Of a stretch of DNA of 38,759 nt, positions 23,927 through 31,722 are shown one piece after another. The stretch comes from a virus, in IMG/VR virus record IMGVR_UViG_3300042507_004375, positions 1 through 38,759 of that record; one strand, written 5' to 3'. The translations under genes and the position numbers were made by a program. Within the stretch, counting starts at the first letter, position 1. Every line of letters begins with the position of its first letter. Under the pieces are notes generated by a model. It searched no databases, was not told the origin of the DNA, and was given only the letters and a program-made list of their open reading frames with translations.

Positions 23927-24748
23927 ATGATAGAAAAAGTATTTTATAATAGTTCTATGCCGAGGGCTGGGTCTACTTTAATACAAAATATTTTAGGACA
24001 AAACCCAGAAATATATGCTACTCCAACATCTGGTTTATTTGAGATGATGGCTACCTCTAGAACTATATTTACAGATAGTTTAGAAATTAAAGCTCAAAAT
24101 GAGCAAGAAATGTTAAATGGCTTTAAAGGCTTCCTTAAAGGAGGTCTTTATAATTTTTACAATAATATAACTGATAAACCTTATGTAATAGATAAATCAA
24201 GAGGATGGAATTCAGAATGGGAATTTATTAATGCTTTTGATCCTAATCCTAAAATTATTTGTATGATTAGAGATATAAGAGCAGTATATTCTTCTTTAGA
24301 AAAAAAATTTAGAAAACATCCACTACAAGATCATCATTTAGCTAATTGGGTTAATTTAACAGGTACTACAACTGACAAAAGAATACAATTCTGGTTTACA
24401 AACCCACCTATTGGTCCTTCTATGGATAAAATATACCAAACATTAATTCAGGGAATACATAAAAATATTTTATTTATTAAGTTTGAGGAACTTTGTTCTG
24501 ATCCTGATATACAATTAAAAAAAATATATGAATATCTTGAATTACCATTCTATCAACATGATTTTAAAAATATTCAACAAATAACACATGAGGATGATAA
24601 ATGGTATGGTATTTTTGGAGATCATATTATTAGGCAAGAACTTAAACCTGTAGAAGATGATTATTTAGAGGTATTAGGACCTAATGCTTGTAGACTGATT
24701 GTAGAAAATTATGGTTGGTTTTTTAATGATTTTGGTTATAAAATTTAA
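23927..24748 (+). CDS. PAPS-dependent sulfotransferase
   Basis: Transfers sulfate from PAPS to a hydroxyl of a carbohydrate or peptide. The 5'-phosphosulfate loop SMPRAGSTLIQNIL is at residues 10-23 (PRAGST 12-17) and the 3'-phosphate-binding motif MIRDIRAVYSSL at 113-124, including the Arg and Ser expected. FIKFEELCSDPDIQLKKIYEYLE (about 185-207) is the usual C-terminal block. The 273-residue length is normal for a soluble bacterial or phage enzyme. It opens a tight five-gene cluster with an APS-kinase-like gene. The acceptor is unknown; flanking Ser/Thr-rich fibres and glycosyltransferases make a fibre glycan a plausible target. Confidence 0.9.
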   Translation: MIEKVFYNSSMPRAGSTLIQNILGQNPEIYATPTSGLFEMMATSRTIFTDSLEIKAQNEQEMLNGFKGFLKGGLYNFYNNITDKPYVIDKSRGWNSEWEFINAFDPNPKIICMIRDIRAVYSSLEKKFRKHPLQDHHLANWVNLTGTTTDKRIQFWFTNPPIGPSMDKIYQTLIQGIHKNILFIKFEELCSDPDIQLKKIYEYLELPFYQHDFKNIQQITHEDDKWYGIFGDHIIRQELKPVEDDYLEVLGPNACRLIVENYGWFFNDFGYKI

Positions 24749-24750
24749 TT

Positions 24751-25719
24751 ATGAAAGTAGGTTATAAATCTAAATTTGATACAGAAATTATTGAAGAAGA
24801 ATTAGATCAAGAAATCATTTCATTTGATAAGAAAACTAAATATTTAGTTTGGCATATTGAAGGAGGATTAGGGAAAAACATAGCAGCTACTGCTCTTTTA
24901 AAATCTATTGATGAAACATATCCTGACAGAAAAATAATTATTGTAGCCTCATATCCTGAGATTTTTATAAATAATCCATCTGTTTATAGAGTATATAAAG
25001 TTGGTATGACTAGTTATTTTTATGATGACTATATTAAAGATAAAGACACACTTATATTCAGGCATGAACCTTATTTTCAAACATCACATATTCTTAAACA
25101 AAAACATTTAATTGAAAATTGGGCAGATTTATTGGGGGTTAAATATAAAGGTCATTTTCCTGAAATACATTTTAATCTAGTTCAAAAACAATTACCTCTT
25201 AGTTGGCTTAGAGATAAACCAATATTATTATTACAAACAAATGGAGGTCCATTTTATAATCAAAAACTAAGTTATTCTTGGACTAGAGATATACCATATA
25301 ATATAGCAACTCAAATTGTTGAAGAGTTTAAAAAAGATTATCATATTATTCAAATAATGAGACAAGGTTCTATTCCATTAGAGAATGCTGAAGTTATTGA
25401 TTATCAAATGAGTAATATGGAATTATTTGGATTAGTAGGGGTATCTGATAAACGAGTATTAATAGACTCTAGCATCCAACATATAGCATCTGCTTTAAAT
25501 TTATCATCAACTGTTTTATGGGTAGGAACTTCACCTAAAAATTTTGGATATACTATTCATTCTAACATAGTATCAAAACCACCAAAAGGTAATACTAAAT
25601 TAATAGATGCTTATTTATTTGATTATTCATTTGAAGGTGTACCATATGAATGTCCATATATGGATGTTAATGAAATGTTTGATATTAATGAAATTATAAA
25701 CTCAATTAAAAACACATGA
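24751..25719 (+). CDS. GT9/heptosyltransferase-like glycosyltransferase
   Basis: GT-B fold enzyme resembling ADP-heptose:LPS heptosyltransferases. The N-terminal motif EGGLGKNIAATALLKSIDET (about 37-56) with YPDRKIIIVASYPEIFINNP parallels the GDxxxxTPxLRAL region. The C-terminal domain has LIDSSIQHIASALNLSSTVL and WVGTSP, like the sugar-nucleotide site of GT9 enzymes. It begins 2 nt after the sulfotransferase and overlaps the kinase by 4 nt. A second, TibC-like member of the same superfamily lies at 35337. Donor and acceptor are unknown. Confidence 0.8.
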   Translation: MKVGYKSKFDTEIIEEELDQEIISFDKKTKYLVWHIEGGLGKNIAATALLKSIDETYPDRKIIIVASYPEIFINNPSVYRVYKVGMTSYFYDDYIKDKDTLIFRHEPYFQTSHILKQKHLIENWADLLGVKYKGHFPEIHFNLVQKQLPLSWLRDKPILLLQTNGGPFYNQKLSYSWTRDIPYNIATQIVEEFKKDYHIIQIMRQGSIPLENAEVIDYQMSNMELFGLVGVSDKRVLIDSSIQHIASALNLSSTVLWVGTSPKNFGYTIHSNIVSKPPKGNTKLIDAYLFDYSFEGVPYECPYMDVNEMFDINEIINSIKNT

Positions 25720-26159
25720 TATATTGGCTCACAGGACAACCAGGACATGGTAAAACAGTTTTATCTAAAATGTTAAAACATTACATTGAATTAAATGAAA
25801 ATACAACAGTATTTAATATTGATGGAGATGATTTACGCGAAATTTTAACTAATAAAGATTATTCTAAACAAGGTAGAGAAAATAACATAAAAACAGCACA
25901 TTCTATTGCAAGATATTTGGCAAATCAAGGATTTGATGTTATCGTATCGTTAGTATCACCTTATAGAGAATTAAGAGAAGAATTTAAATCTTTAGGAAAT
26001 ATAACTGAAATATATGTTCATACAACTGAAATTAGAGGCAGAGAACAATTTCATGTAGAAGATTATGAACCACCATTATCTAATTTTATAGATATTGATA
26101 CTACTAACCAAACACCAGGACAAAGCTTAAGTACTATTTTAAATTATATTCATGGATAA
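25716..26159 (+). CDS. Adenylylsulfate (APS) kinase-like protein, compact
   Basis: Probably phosphorylates APS to PAPS, the sulfotransferase donor. Walker A is GQPGHGKT (7-14). DGDDLRE (37-42), the RENNIKTAHSIARYL helix (54-68) and LVSPYRELREEF (79-90) match the CysC family closely, and VEDYEPP (114-120) stands for its usual DDPYEPP. The protein is only 147 residues against about 200; the segment between the VHTT strand and the YEPP motif lacks most of the usual KARxGxIxxFTG lid. Another small-molecule kinase role cannot be excluded. It overlaps both neighbours (4 and 8 nt). Confidence 0.82.
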   Translation: MIYWLTGQPGHGKTVLSKMLKHYIELNENTTVFNIDGDDLREILTNKDYSKQGRENNIKTAHSIARYLANQGFDVIVSLVSPYRELREEFKSLGNITEIYVHTTEIRGREQFHVEDYEPPLSNFIDIDTTNQTPGQSLSTILNYIHG

Positions 26160-26562
26160 TAAAATATGGGATAAAAAATATCATGTAGAATCATCAATGG
26201 TTAATGATGAAGATGGATTCGCAATGTTCTTAGGTAGATGGCAACCTCTACATGACGGGCATAAAAATTTATTCTCACAAGCATTAAATTCAGATAAAAA
26301 TATCTGTATTATGATACGTGATACACCAGTAAGTGAAAAAAATCCATTTACCTCTGAACAAGTAAAACAAAATATTGAAGAATATTATAGTAAGGGTGTA
26401 AAAAATGGAAATGTAGTTGTTATGGTTGTACCAAATATTACTTCAATCAATTTTGGAAGAGGAGTAGGATATGATATTATAGAACATATCCCACCTACAG
26501 AAATTGCTGACATATCAGCAACTAAAATTAGAGAACAAATGAAACAAGATGGTAGACTATAA
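26152..26562 (+). CDS. HxGH nucleotidyltransferase (cytidylyl/adenylyltransferase-like)
   Basis: Rossmann-like nucleotidyltransferase: FLGRWQPLHDGHKNLF (26-41) contains the HxGH signature, SEKNPFTSEQ (61-70) is the NMN adenylyltransferase-like loop, and ISATKIRE (121-128) is the conserved ISxTxxR segment. Such proteins transfer AMP or CMP to phosphorylated substrates. The overlap with the APS kinase-like gene and nearness to a sulfotransferase suggest a shared pathway, perhaps sulfate or sugar activation. No canonical ATP sulfurylase is in the window, so a substitute role is conceivable but unproven. The 136-residue length is a single compact domain. Confidence 0.85.
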   Translation: MDNKIWDKKYHVESSMVNDEDGFAMFLGRWQPLHDGHKNLFSQALNSDKNICIMIRDTPVSEKNPFTSEQVKQNIEEYYSKGVKNGNVVVMVVPNITSINFGRGVGYDIIEHIPPTEIADISATKIREQMKQDGRL

Positions 26563-26767
26563 AAGACATATAGCCAAAACCATACGTTATCGTATCTTAA
26601 GTACAGGAATAGGTTTTATAACAATGTGGGTTATAACAGGCAGTATTAAAATAAGTACTGCCTTTAGTATTATAGAATTAGTATGGAAACCTATCCAATA
26701 TTATGTTCACGAAAGAATATGGTATAAATGGATAAAATACGGAGTTGAATCTAAAGAACAAAACTAA
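26549..26767 (+). CDS. DUF2061-like small membrane protein (72 aa)
   Basis: Pattern HIAKTIRYRILSTGIGFITMW...ELVWKPIQYYVHERIWYKW matches DUF2061 small membrane proteins: a basic amphipathic start, two hydrophobic segments (about 17-33 and 36-52) and the HERIW ending. I recall members of this family near APS kinase or sulfate-activation genes in bacteria, which would fit here, but this link needs checking. It overlaps the nucleotidyltransferase by 14 nt. Function is unknown; membrane tethering of the pathway is one possibility. Confidence 0.78.
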   Translation: MVDYKRHIAKTIRYRILSTGIGFITMWVITGSIKISTAFSIIELVWKPIQYYVHERIWYKWIKYGVESKEQN

Positions 26768-26789
26768 ATACATTTTGTAAAATTTTCAA

Positions 26790-26797
26790 TATTTATA
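26790..26797 (+). promoter_or_regulatory. TATTTATA element, 16 nt before giant fibre 2
   Basis: CAATATTTATATG lies in a 46-nt AT-rich gap before ATG 26814. Confidence 0.5.
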
Positions 26798-26813
26798 TGA
26801 AACAATCATATAG

Positions 26814-29800
26814 ATGGCTGAAAATAGAAGTAGTGGAGTTAATAGGTTAGATAGTCCAGATAAAGGTAGAGGATTTTTTAACAACTCTTTAGGTTTTAAT
26901 AAAAATAATCTACCTGTAGTTACTCAAGGATGGGAAAATTATGTATTAACAATAGATGATACAGGTCTTGTATCTTTAGTTCAAGTATCATCAACAAGCA
27001 CATCAGGAACAGCAGGTACTTCTGGTACAAGTGGTACATCAGGCTCAAACGGTACATCAGGTTCAAGTGGTGCTTCCGGTTCAAGTGGTATCTCAGGTTC
27101 AAGAGGTACATCAGGTATAACTGGTTCATCAGGTACATCAGGTAGCTCATCAGGTACTTCAGGCTCAAGTGGCTCTTCAGGTACAGCAGGTGCAGACGGT
27201 CAGTCAGGTTTAAGTGCTACTTCAGGTACCTCAGGCACTTCAGGATCCTCAGGTACCTCAGGTCTAACAGGTTCATCAGGAATATCTAGAACCTCAGGCA
27301 GTTCAGGCTCAAGTGGTACATCAGGTTCCTCAGGTACAGCAGGTGCAGATGGTCAATCAGGATTAAGTGCTACCTCAGGTACATCTGGTTCCTCAGGCTC
27401 TTCAGGTACATCAGGTCTAACAGGTTCTTCTGGATTATCTAGAACCTCAGGTACATCAGGCTCATCAGGTTCCTCAGGTACAGCAGGTGCAGATGGTCAA
27501 TCTGGCCTTAGCACTACATCTGGCACCTCAGGTTCATCAGGTTCAAGTGGTACCTCAGGTTTGGTAGGTTCATCAGGATTATCTAGAACCTCAGGTACTT
27601 CAGGCACCTCAGGATCAAATGGATCTTCAGGTACAGCAGGTGCAGATGGTCAATCAGGTTTAAGTGCTACATCTGGCACCTCAGGTTCATCAGGTTCAAG
27701 TGGTACCTCAGGTTTGGTAGGTTCATCAGGTTTATCTAGAACTTCAGGTTCAAGTGGTTCATCAGGTTCCTCAGGTACAGCAGGTGCAGACGGACAATCA
27801 GGTTTAAGTGCTACCTCAGGTACATCTGGTTCTTCTGGTTCTTCAGGTACCTCAGGTTTAGTAGGTTCTTCAGGACAGTCTAGAACCTCAGGTACATCAG
27901 GCTCAAGTGGCTCATCAGGTACAGCAGGTGCAGATGGTCAATCTGGACTAAGCTCAACTTCAGGCACTTCAGGATCAAGTGGCTCTTCAGGCACATCAGG
28001 TCTAGTTGGTTCATCAGGAATATCTAGAACTTCAGGTACATCTGGTACAAATGGCTCATCGGGTACAGCAGGAGCAGATGGTCAATCTGGATTAAGCGCT
28101 ACCTCAGGTACATCAGGTACTTCAGGTTCAAGTGGAACTTCAGGTTTAGTAGGTTCTTCTGGTTTATCTAGAACATCTGGTGCTTCAGGTACATCAGGTA
28201 CTTCTGGTACTAATGGTTCAAGTGGTACAGCAGGTGCAGACGGTCAGTCAGGTTTAAGTGCTACCTCAGGTACAAGTGGAACTTCAGGTTCAAGTGGTAC
28301 ATCAGGACTAGTAGGTTCCTCAGGACTATCTAGAACATCAGGTACCTCAGGTACCTCAGGTTCTTCAGGTACATCAGGAACAAATGGTTCTTCTGGTACT
28401 TCAGGAAATGCTGGAGTTTCAGGAGTAAGCTCAACTTCAGGCACTTCAGGTACCTCAGGATCATCAGGTACATCAGGTCTAGCTAGAAGTTCAGGTACTT
28501 CAGGTAGTTCAGGTACAAGTGGTACATCAGGAGATATAGGTTCCTCAGGTGCCAGTGCAGCTTCAGGAACCTCAGGTACAAATGGCTCAAATGGTACCTC
28601 AGGTAATGCAGGTGTCTCAGGTGTAAGTTCTACCTCAGGTACAAGTGGTACATCAGGTTCTTCAGGTACATCAGGTTTAGCTAGAACTTCAGGTACCTCA
28701 GGTACCTCAGGTTCTTCAGGTACATCTGGTGATATTGGGACAAGTGGTACAAGTACAGTCTCAGGTACCTCAGGTACCTCAGGTTCAAGTGGTACATCAG
28801 GAGATATAGGCACTTCAGGTGCAAGTGCGGCCTCAGGTACCTCAGGTACTAATGGCTCTTCAGGTACAAATGGAGCAATAGGTACTTCAGGAGCCAGTGC
28901 CACCTCAGGTACTTCAGGATCCTCAGGTACAAATGGTAATGCAGGTGTCTCAGGTGTTAGTTCAACCTCAGGTACTTCAGGTACCTCAGGTTCTTCAGGT
29001 ACATCTGGTCTATCCCAAAGTTCAGGCACTTCAGGCACCTCAGGTTCTTCAGGTACATCTGGTGATGCAGGAGCTTCAGGTTTATCTAGAACCTCAGGTA
29101 CTTCAGGCACTTCAGGATCAAATGGTACCTCAGGTAACGCTGGAGCCTCAGGTGCAAGTGCCACCTCAGGTACCTCAGGTACTAATGGATCTTCAGGTAC
29201 AAATGGAGCAATAGGTACTTCAGGAACAAGTGCAGCCTCAGGTACCTCAGGTACAAACGGATCCTCAGGCACAAATGGTAACGCAGGTGTTTCAGGTGTA
29301 AGCTCTACCTCAGGTACAAGTGGTACATCAGGCTCAAGTGGCACTTCAGGTTTAGCTAGAAGTTCAGGTTCCTCAAGTGCTTCAGGTACCTCAGGTACCT
29401 CAGGTTCAGCTGGTACTTCAGGTATATCATTTAATGGTACAAGTGGAATATCAGGTGGTGTATTTACAAACCAACCAGACTTTTTAGTACGAACTACAGG
29501 TACTACTACAATACAAAGTGTACCATTCCTATTTGCAGATATAACTAATAGTAGGTTGGGTATTGGTACTACTACCCCGAACGCTCTTTTAAGTCTAGGA
29601 ACATCAGTCCAAGATAATAAAATTTATCTTTACGATGGAACCTCAGATAAATACGGTCTAGGAATACGCAGTAATCAACTTATAATTTATAGTGGCGCAG
29701 CTGCGGCTTCTACTGGGGGAATTCTTTTTGGCACCTATGACGGTACAACGTTTGCCGAACTAATGAGAATAAGGAAAGATGGCAACGTAGGTATTGGAAT

Positions 29801-31313
29801 AACATCCCCTGGCTCCCGTCTAGTAGTCCAAGGTTCAGGTGCAACATCAGCAACCTCTGCTCTAAATATAACCAACTCAACTCCAACAAGTCTATTGTTT
29901 GTAAGAGATGATAGCAACGTCGGTATTGGGACGACGGCGCCTGAAGCACTGCTACATTTAAGTAAATCATCGGCAGGTGGAGAAGGGGCATTTTTGTTTA
30001 TTGATAACCCCGCAGCATCTACGTTAGACAATAAAGCTGGAATTAGATTTGCGACAAACGCTGGAGCTTCATTCTCAGGGTATGGTTCATTCATTGAAGC
30101 TATAAATACGAATGCTGGCAACGGTGCTGAATCATTAGCCTTTGGAACTTGGAATGGGGCAGCAAGAGGAGAGCGTATGCGTATTGATGCATCAGGCAAC
30201 GTCGGCATTGGTACTACGAGTCCAAGTTCTTTGCTTGATGTTGTTACAAACACGGTTGGCCTTGCTACAAATTCTATAAAATTAGGAAACGCAGCTGGAG
30301 ACTCTAGAAGTGTTGGTCAATTTCTTGGCGACCAAGCGGTTTATAATCCAGCAGCGGCAACAAACACTACAAATGGTTCAGTTGCTGGAATTAAGTTCAA
30401 TTGGTATAGCGAAAATTGGATGTTGTCTGCTACACGTGGTGGGGGCGCTGATATAGAAGGATTAGTAATTAGTAGAAATGGTACTGAAAGATTAGTTATT
30501 AGCTCAACAGGTAATGTAGGCATTGGCACGACGGCGCCATTCTCAACTGCAAAATTACAAGTTAAGACTGCCACGGATATAAACGTAGCAATACAAACTG
30601 GTACAACAAATACTTCCGGAATTAAAATAAATGCATTTAACGATGCTGGTAATGCAAATATACCTTTAGAATTAAACGGTTCTATTTTAAGTCTAAAAAC
30701 GGGTGAGGCAGAACGGATGCGTATTGATGCATCAGGCAACGTCGGCATTGGCACGACAAGTCCAGGCTCTCGCCTAGTAGTCCAAGGCTCAGGCACAACA
30801 TCAGCAACATCAGCTCTCAATGTAACCAACTCAACCCCAACAAGCCTATTGTTTGTAAGAGATGATGGAAACGTAGGTATTGGAACTTCTTCTCCTTTAT
30901 ACCCTGTAGTGATAGCAAATAGAGGTCCAGCAGGAACTCCTCAACGTTCTCTAGCAATAGGTAACACAGCAACTAATGGTACATTTATGTATCTTGGATC
31001 TTCAGCATCTACATCAGGATATAATTTAATACAATCAGTAACTACTGAGGGTACAGCTTACGGTAATTTAGTACTACAACCAGAAGCTGGTGATGTAGGT
31101 ATAGCGACAACATCTCCACAAGCAAAACTTCATGTAGCTGGAACAGTAAGAATAGATAGTACATCCTCTACCCCCAATAGTTTAGGAGGTAGTGTAGATA
31201 CATTATTAACAAATACAGCCACAGATAATATAGCTATGGGGGTTCCTGATACTTGGCTTCAAATTAATATAAATGGTGTAGATTATGCTATCCCAGTATA
31301 TCAACCTGCTTAA
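26814..31313 (+). CDS. Giant tail fibre 2: Gly-X-Y repeats with NVGIGTT-type tip (1499 aa)
   Basis: Second large fibre. A short N-terminal region (1-60, with GWENYVLTIDDTGLVSLVQV) leads into about 820 residues of Gly-X-Y repeats (61-881), ordered into eight copies of a 48-51-residue unit starting GTAGADGQSG and then related units. A junction (NGTSGISGGVFTNQPDF...TTTIQS) is homologous to that of fibre 1. The tip consists of beta-modules with (N/D)VGIGTTSPxxxL motifs about seven times. There is no S74 chaperone; the protein ends DTWLQININGVDYAIPVYQPA. Part of the tip (about 29560-30890) is richer in GC and in rare codons (CGC, GCG, GGC) and contains a 122-nt duplication, suggesting recombinational import. 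It is probably an alternative receptor-binding fibre. Confidence 0.9.
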   Translation: MAENRSSGVNRLDSPDKGRGFFNNSLGFNKNNLPVVTQGWENYVLTIDDTGLVSLVQVSSTSTSGTAGTSGTSGTSGSNGTSGSSGASGSSGISGSRGTSGITGSSGTSGSSSGTSGSSGSSGTAGADGQSGLSATSGTSGTSGSSGTSGLTGSSGISRTSGSSGSSGTSGSSGTAGADGQSGLSATSGTSGSSGSSGTSGLTGSSGLSRTSGTSGSSGSSGTAGADGQSGLSTTSGTSGSSGSSGTSGLVGSSGLSRTSGTSGTSGSNGSSGTAGADGQSGLSATSGTSGSSGSSGTSGLVGSSGLSRTSGSSGSSGSSGTAGADGQSGLSATSGTSGSSGSSGTSGLVGSSGQSRTSGTSGSSGSSGTAGADGQSGLSSTSGTSGSSGSSGTSGLVGSSGISRTSGTSGTNGSSGTAGADGQSGLSATSGTSGTSGSSGTSGLVGSSGLSRTSGASGTSGTSGTNGSSGTAGADGQSGLSATSGTSGTSGSSGTSGLVGSSGLSRTSGTSGTSGSSGTSGTNGSSGTSGNAGVSGVSSTSGTSGTSGSSGTSGLARSSGTSGSSGTSGTSGDIGSSGASAASGTSGTNGSNGTSGNAGVSGVSSTSGTSGTSGSSGTSGLARTSGTSGTSGSSGTSGDIGTSGTSTVSGTSGTSGSSGTSGDIGTSGASAASGTSGTNGSSGTNGAIGTSGASATSGTSGSSGTNGNAGVSGVSSTSGTSGTSGSSGTSGLSQSSGTSGTSGSSGTSGDAGASGLSRTSGTSGTSGSNGTSGNAGASGASATSGTSGTNGSSGTNGAIGTSGTSAASGTSGTNGSSGTNGNAGVSGVSSTSGTSGTSGSSGTSGLARSSGSSSASGTSGTSGSAGTSGISFNGTSGISGGVFTNQPDFLVRTTGTTTIQSVPFLFADITNSRLGIGTTTPNALLSLGTSVQDNKIYLYDGTSDKYGLGIRSNQLIIYSGAAAASTGGILFGTYDGTTFAELMRIRKDGNVGIGITSPGSRLVVQGSGATSATSALNITNSTPTSLLFVRDDSNVGIGTTAPEALLHLSKSSAGGEGAFLFIDNPAASTLDNKAGIRFATNAGASFSGYGSFIEAINTNAGNGAESLAFGTWNGAARGERMRIDASGNVGIGTTSPSSLLDVVTNTVGLATNSIKLGNAAGDSRSVGQFLGDQAVYNPAAATNTTNGSVAGIKFNWYSENWMLSATRGGGADIEGLVISRNGTERLVISSTGNVGIGTTAPFSTAKLQVKTATDINVAIQTGTTNTSGIKINAFNDAGNANIPLELNGSILSLKTGEAERMRIDASGNVGIGTTSPGSRLVVQGSGTTSATSALNVTNSTPTSLLFVRDDGNVGIGTSSPLYPVVIANRGPAGTPQRSLAIGNTATNGTFMYLGSSASTSGYNLIQSVTTEGTAYGNLVLQPEAGDVGIATTSPQAKLHVAGTVRIDSTSSTPNSLGGSVDTLLTNTATDNIAMGVPDTWLQININGVDYAIPVYQPA
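26994..29456 (+). repeat. Collagen-like triplet repeat region of fibre 2
   Basis: About 820 codons of Gly-X-Y with alternating Gly-to-Ala (GLSATSG) and Gly-to-Arg (GLSRTSG) substitutions, typically 24 residues apart, giving a 48-residue supra-repeat. No Pro or Lys seen. Confidence 0.92.
28815..28875 (+). repeat. 61-nt block shared exactly with fibre 1
   Basis: Direct repeat of 21660-21720 at 7155 bp distance; the end of fibre 1 and the whole sulfation cluster lie between. Confidence 0.88.
29808..29929 (+). repeat. 122-nt tip duplication, copy A (fibre 2)
   Basis: Near-identical to 30762-30883, same length, differing mainly at third codon positions; encodes PGSRLVVQGSG to the next VGIG motif. 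Confidence 0.8.
30762..30883 (+). repeat. 122-nt tip duplication, copy B (fibre 2)
   Basis: Partner of 29808-29929. A second shared stretch, CGTATTGATGCATCAGGCAA and onward, precedes it at 30719 and recurs at 30179. Confidence 0.8.
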
Positions 31314-31329
31314 TAACTTTTAAAATTAA

Positions 31330-31337
31330 TATTTATA
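31330..31337 (+). promoter_or_regulatory. TATTTATA element, 11 nt before the gene at 31349
   Basis: TTAATATTTATAAATAAATA; as at 14166 the overlapping TATAAATA (31334-31341) is also present. Confidence 0.5.
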
Positions 31338-31348
31338 AATAAATAATT

Positions 31349-31681
31349 ATGGCAATTCAAACAACATCAAATTTTGAGTACAATTATGGAACATATTCAA
31401 ATCCATATTTTCGTTTAGTACTTCATCTTCCCCAAAGCGGTCAAGATACACCAGTAGACTGTTTTATGTATCATTCTAAAGAAATGTATGAAAGCGGAAG
31501 TCAAGCTATTACATGTCTTCCATTCTATATCCCAAATGCTTCCGCCTCAATAAACAACCAAGGTATAGATGTAGTAAACAAATATCTACTATATGTTACT
31601 GAACAAGTTACAGGATCATTAGAAACTTTATCTTCAGGTTCAGTATTTGAAATAGTAGAAATACCTACAGAATTAGATTAA
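31349..31681 (+). CDS. Small unknown protein following fibre 2 (110 aa)
   Basis: Mixed beta protein (NPYFRLVLHLPQSGQDTPVD, CFMYHSKEMYESGSQAITCL) with two Cys and no known motif. Positioned after fibre 2 as 23528-23893 is after fibre 1, with its own upstream element. It may be an accessory protein for fibre assembly or a minor tail protein; this is inferred from position only. Confidence 0.75.
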   Translation: MAIQTTSNFEYNYGTYSNPYFRLVLHLPQSGQDTPVDCFMYHSKEMYESGSQAITCLPFYIPNASASINNQGIDVVNKYLLYVTEQVTGSLETLSSGSVFEIVEIPTELD

Positions 31682-31722
31682 TTAGGTTTGGAAAACTAAA
31701 AATTAGTTATTATATTATTGTT

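Noticed and set aside
17370-31313. Fibre stalks as ordinary collagen-like proteins stabilised by proline
   Set aside because: No Pro is seen in either stalk and Gly is regularly replaced; only the Gly-X-Y triplet is shared with collagen.
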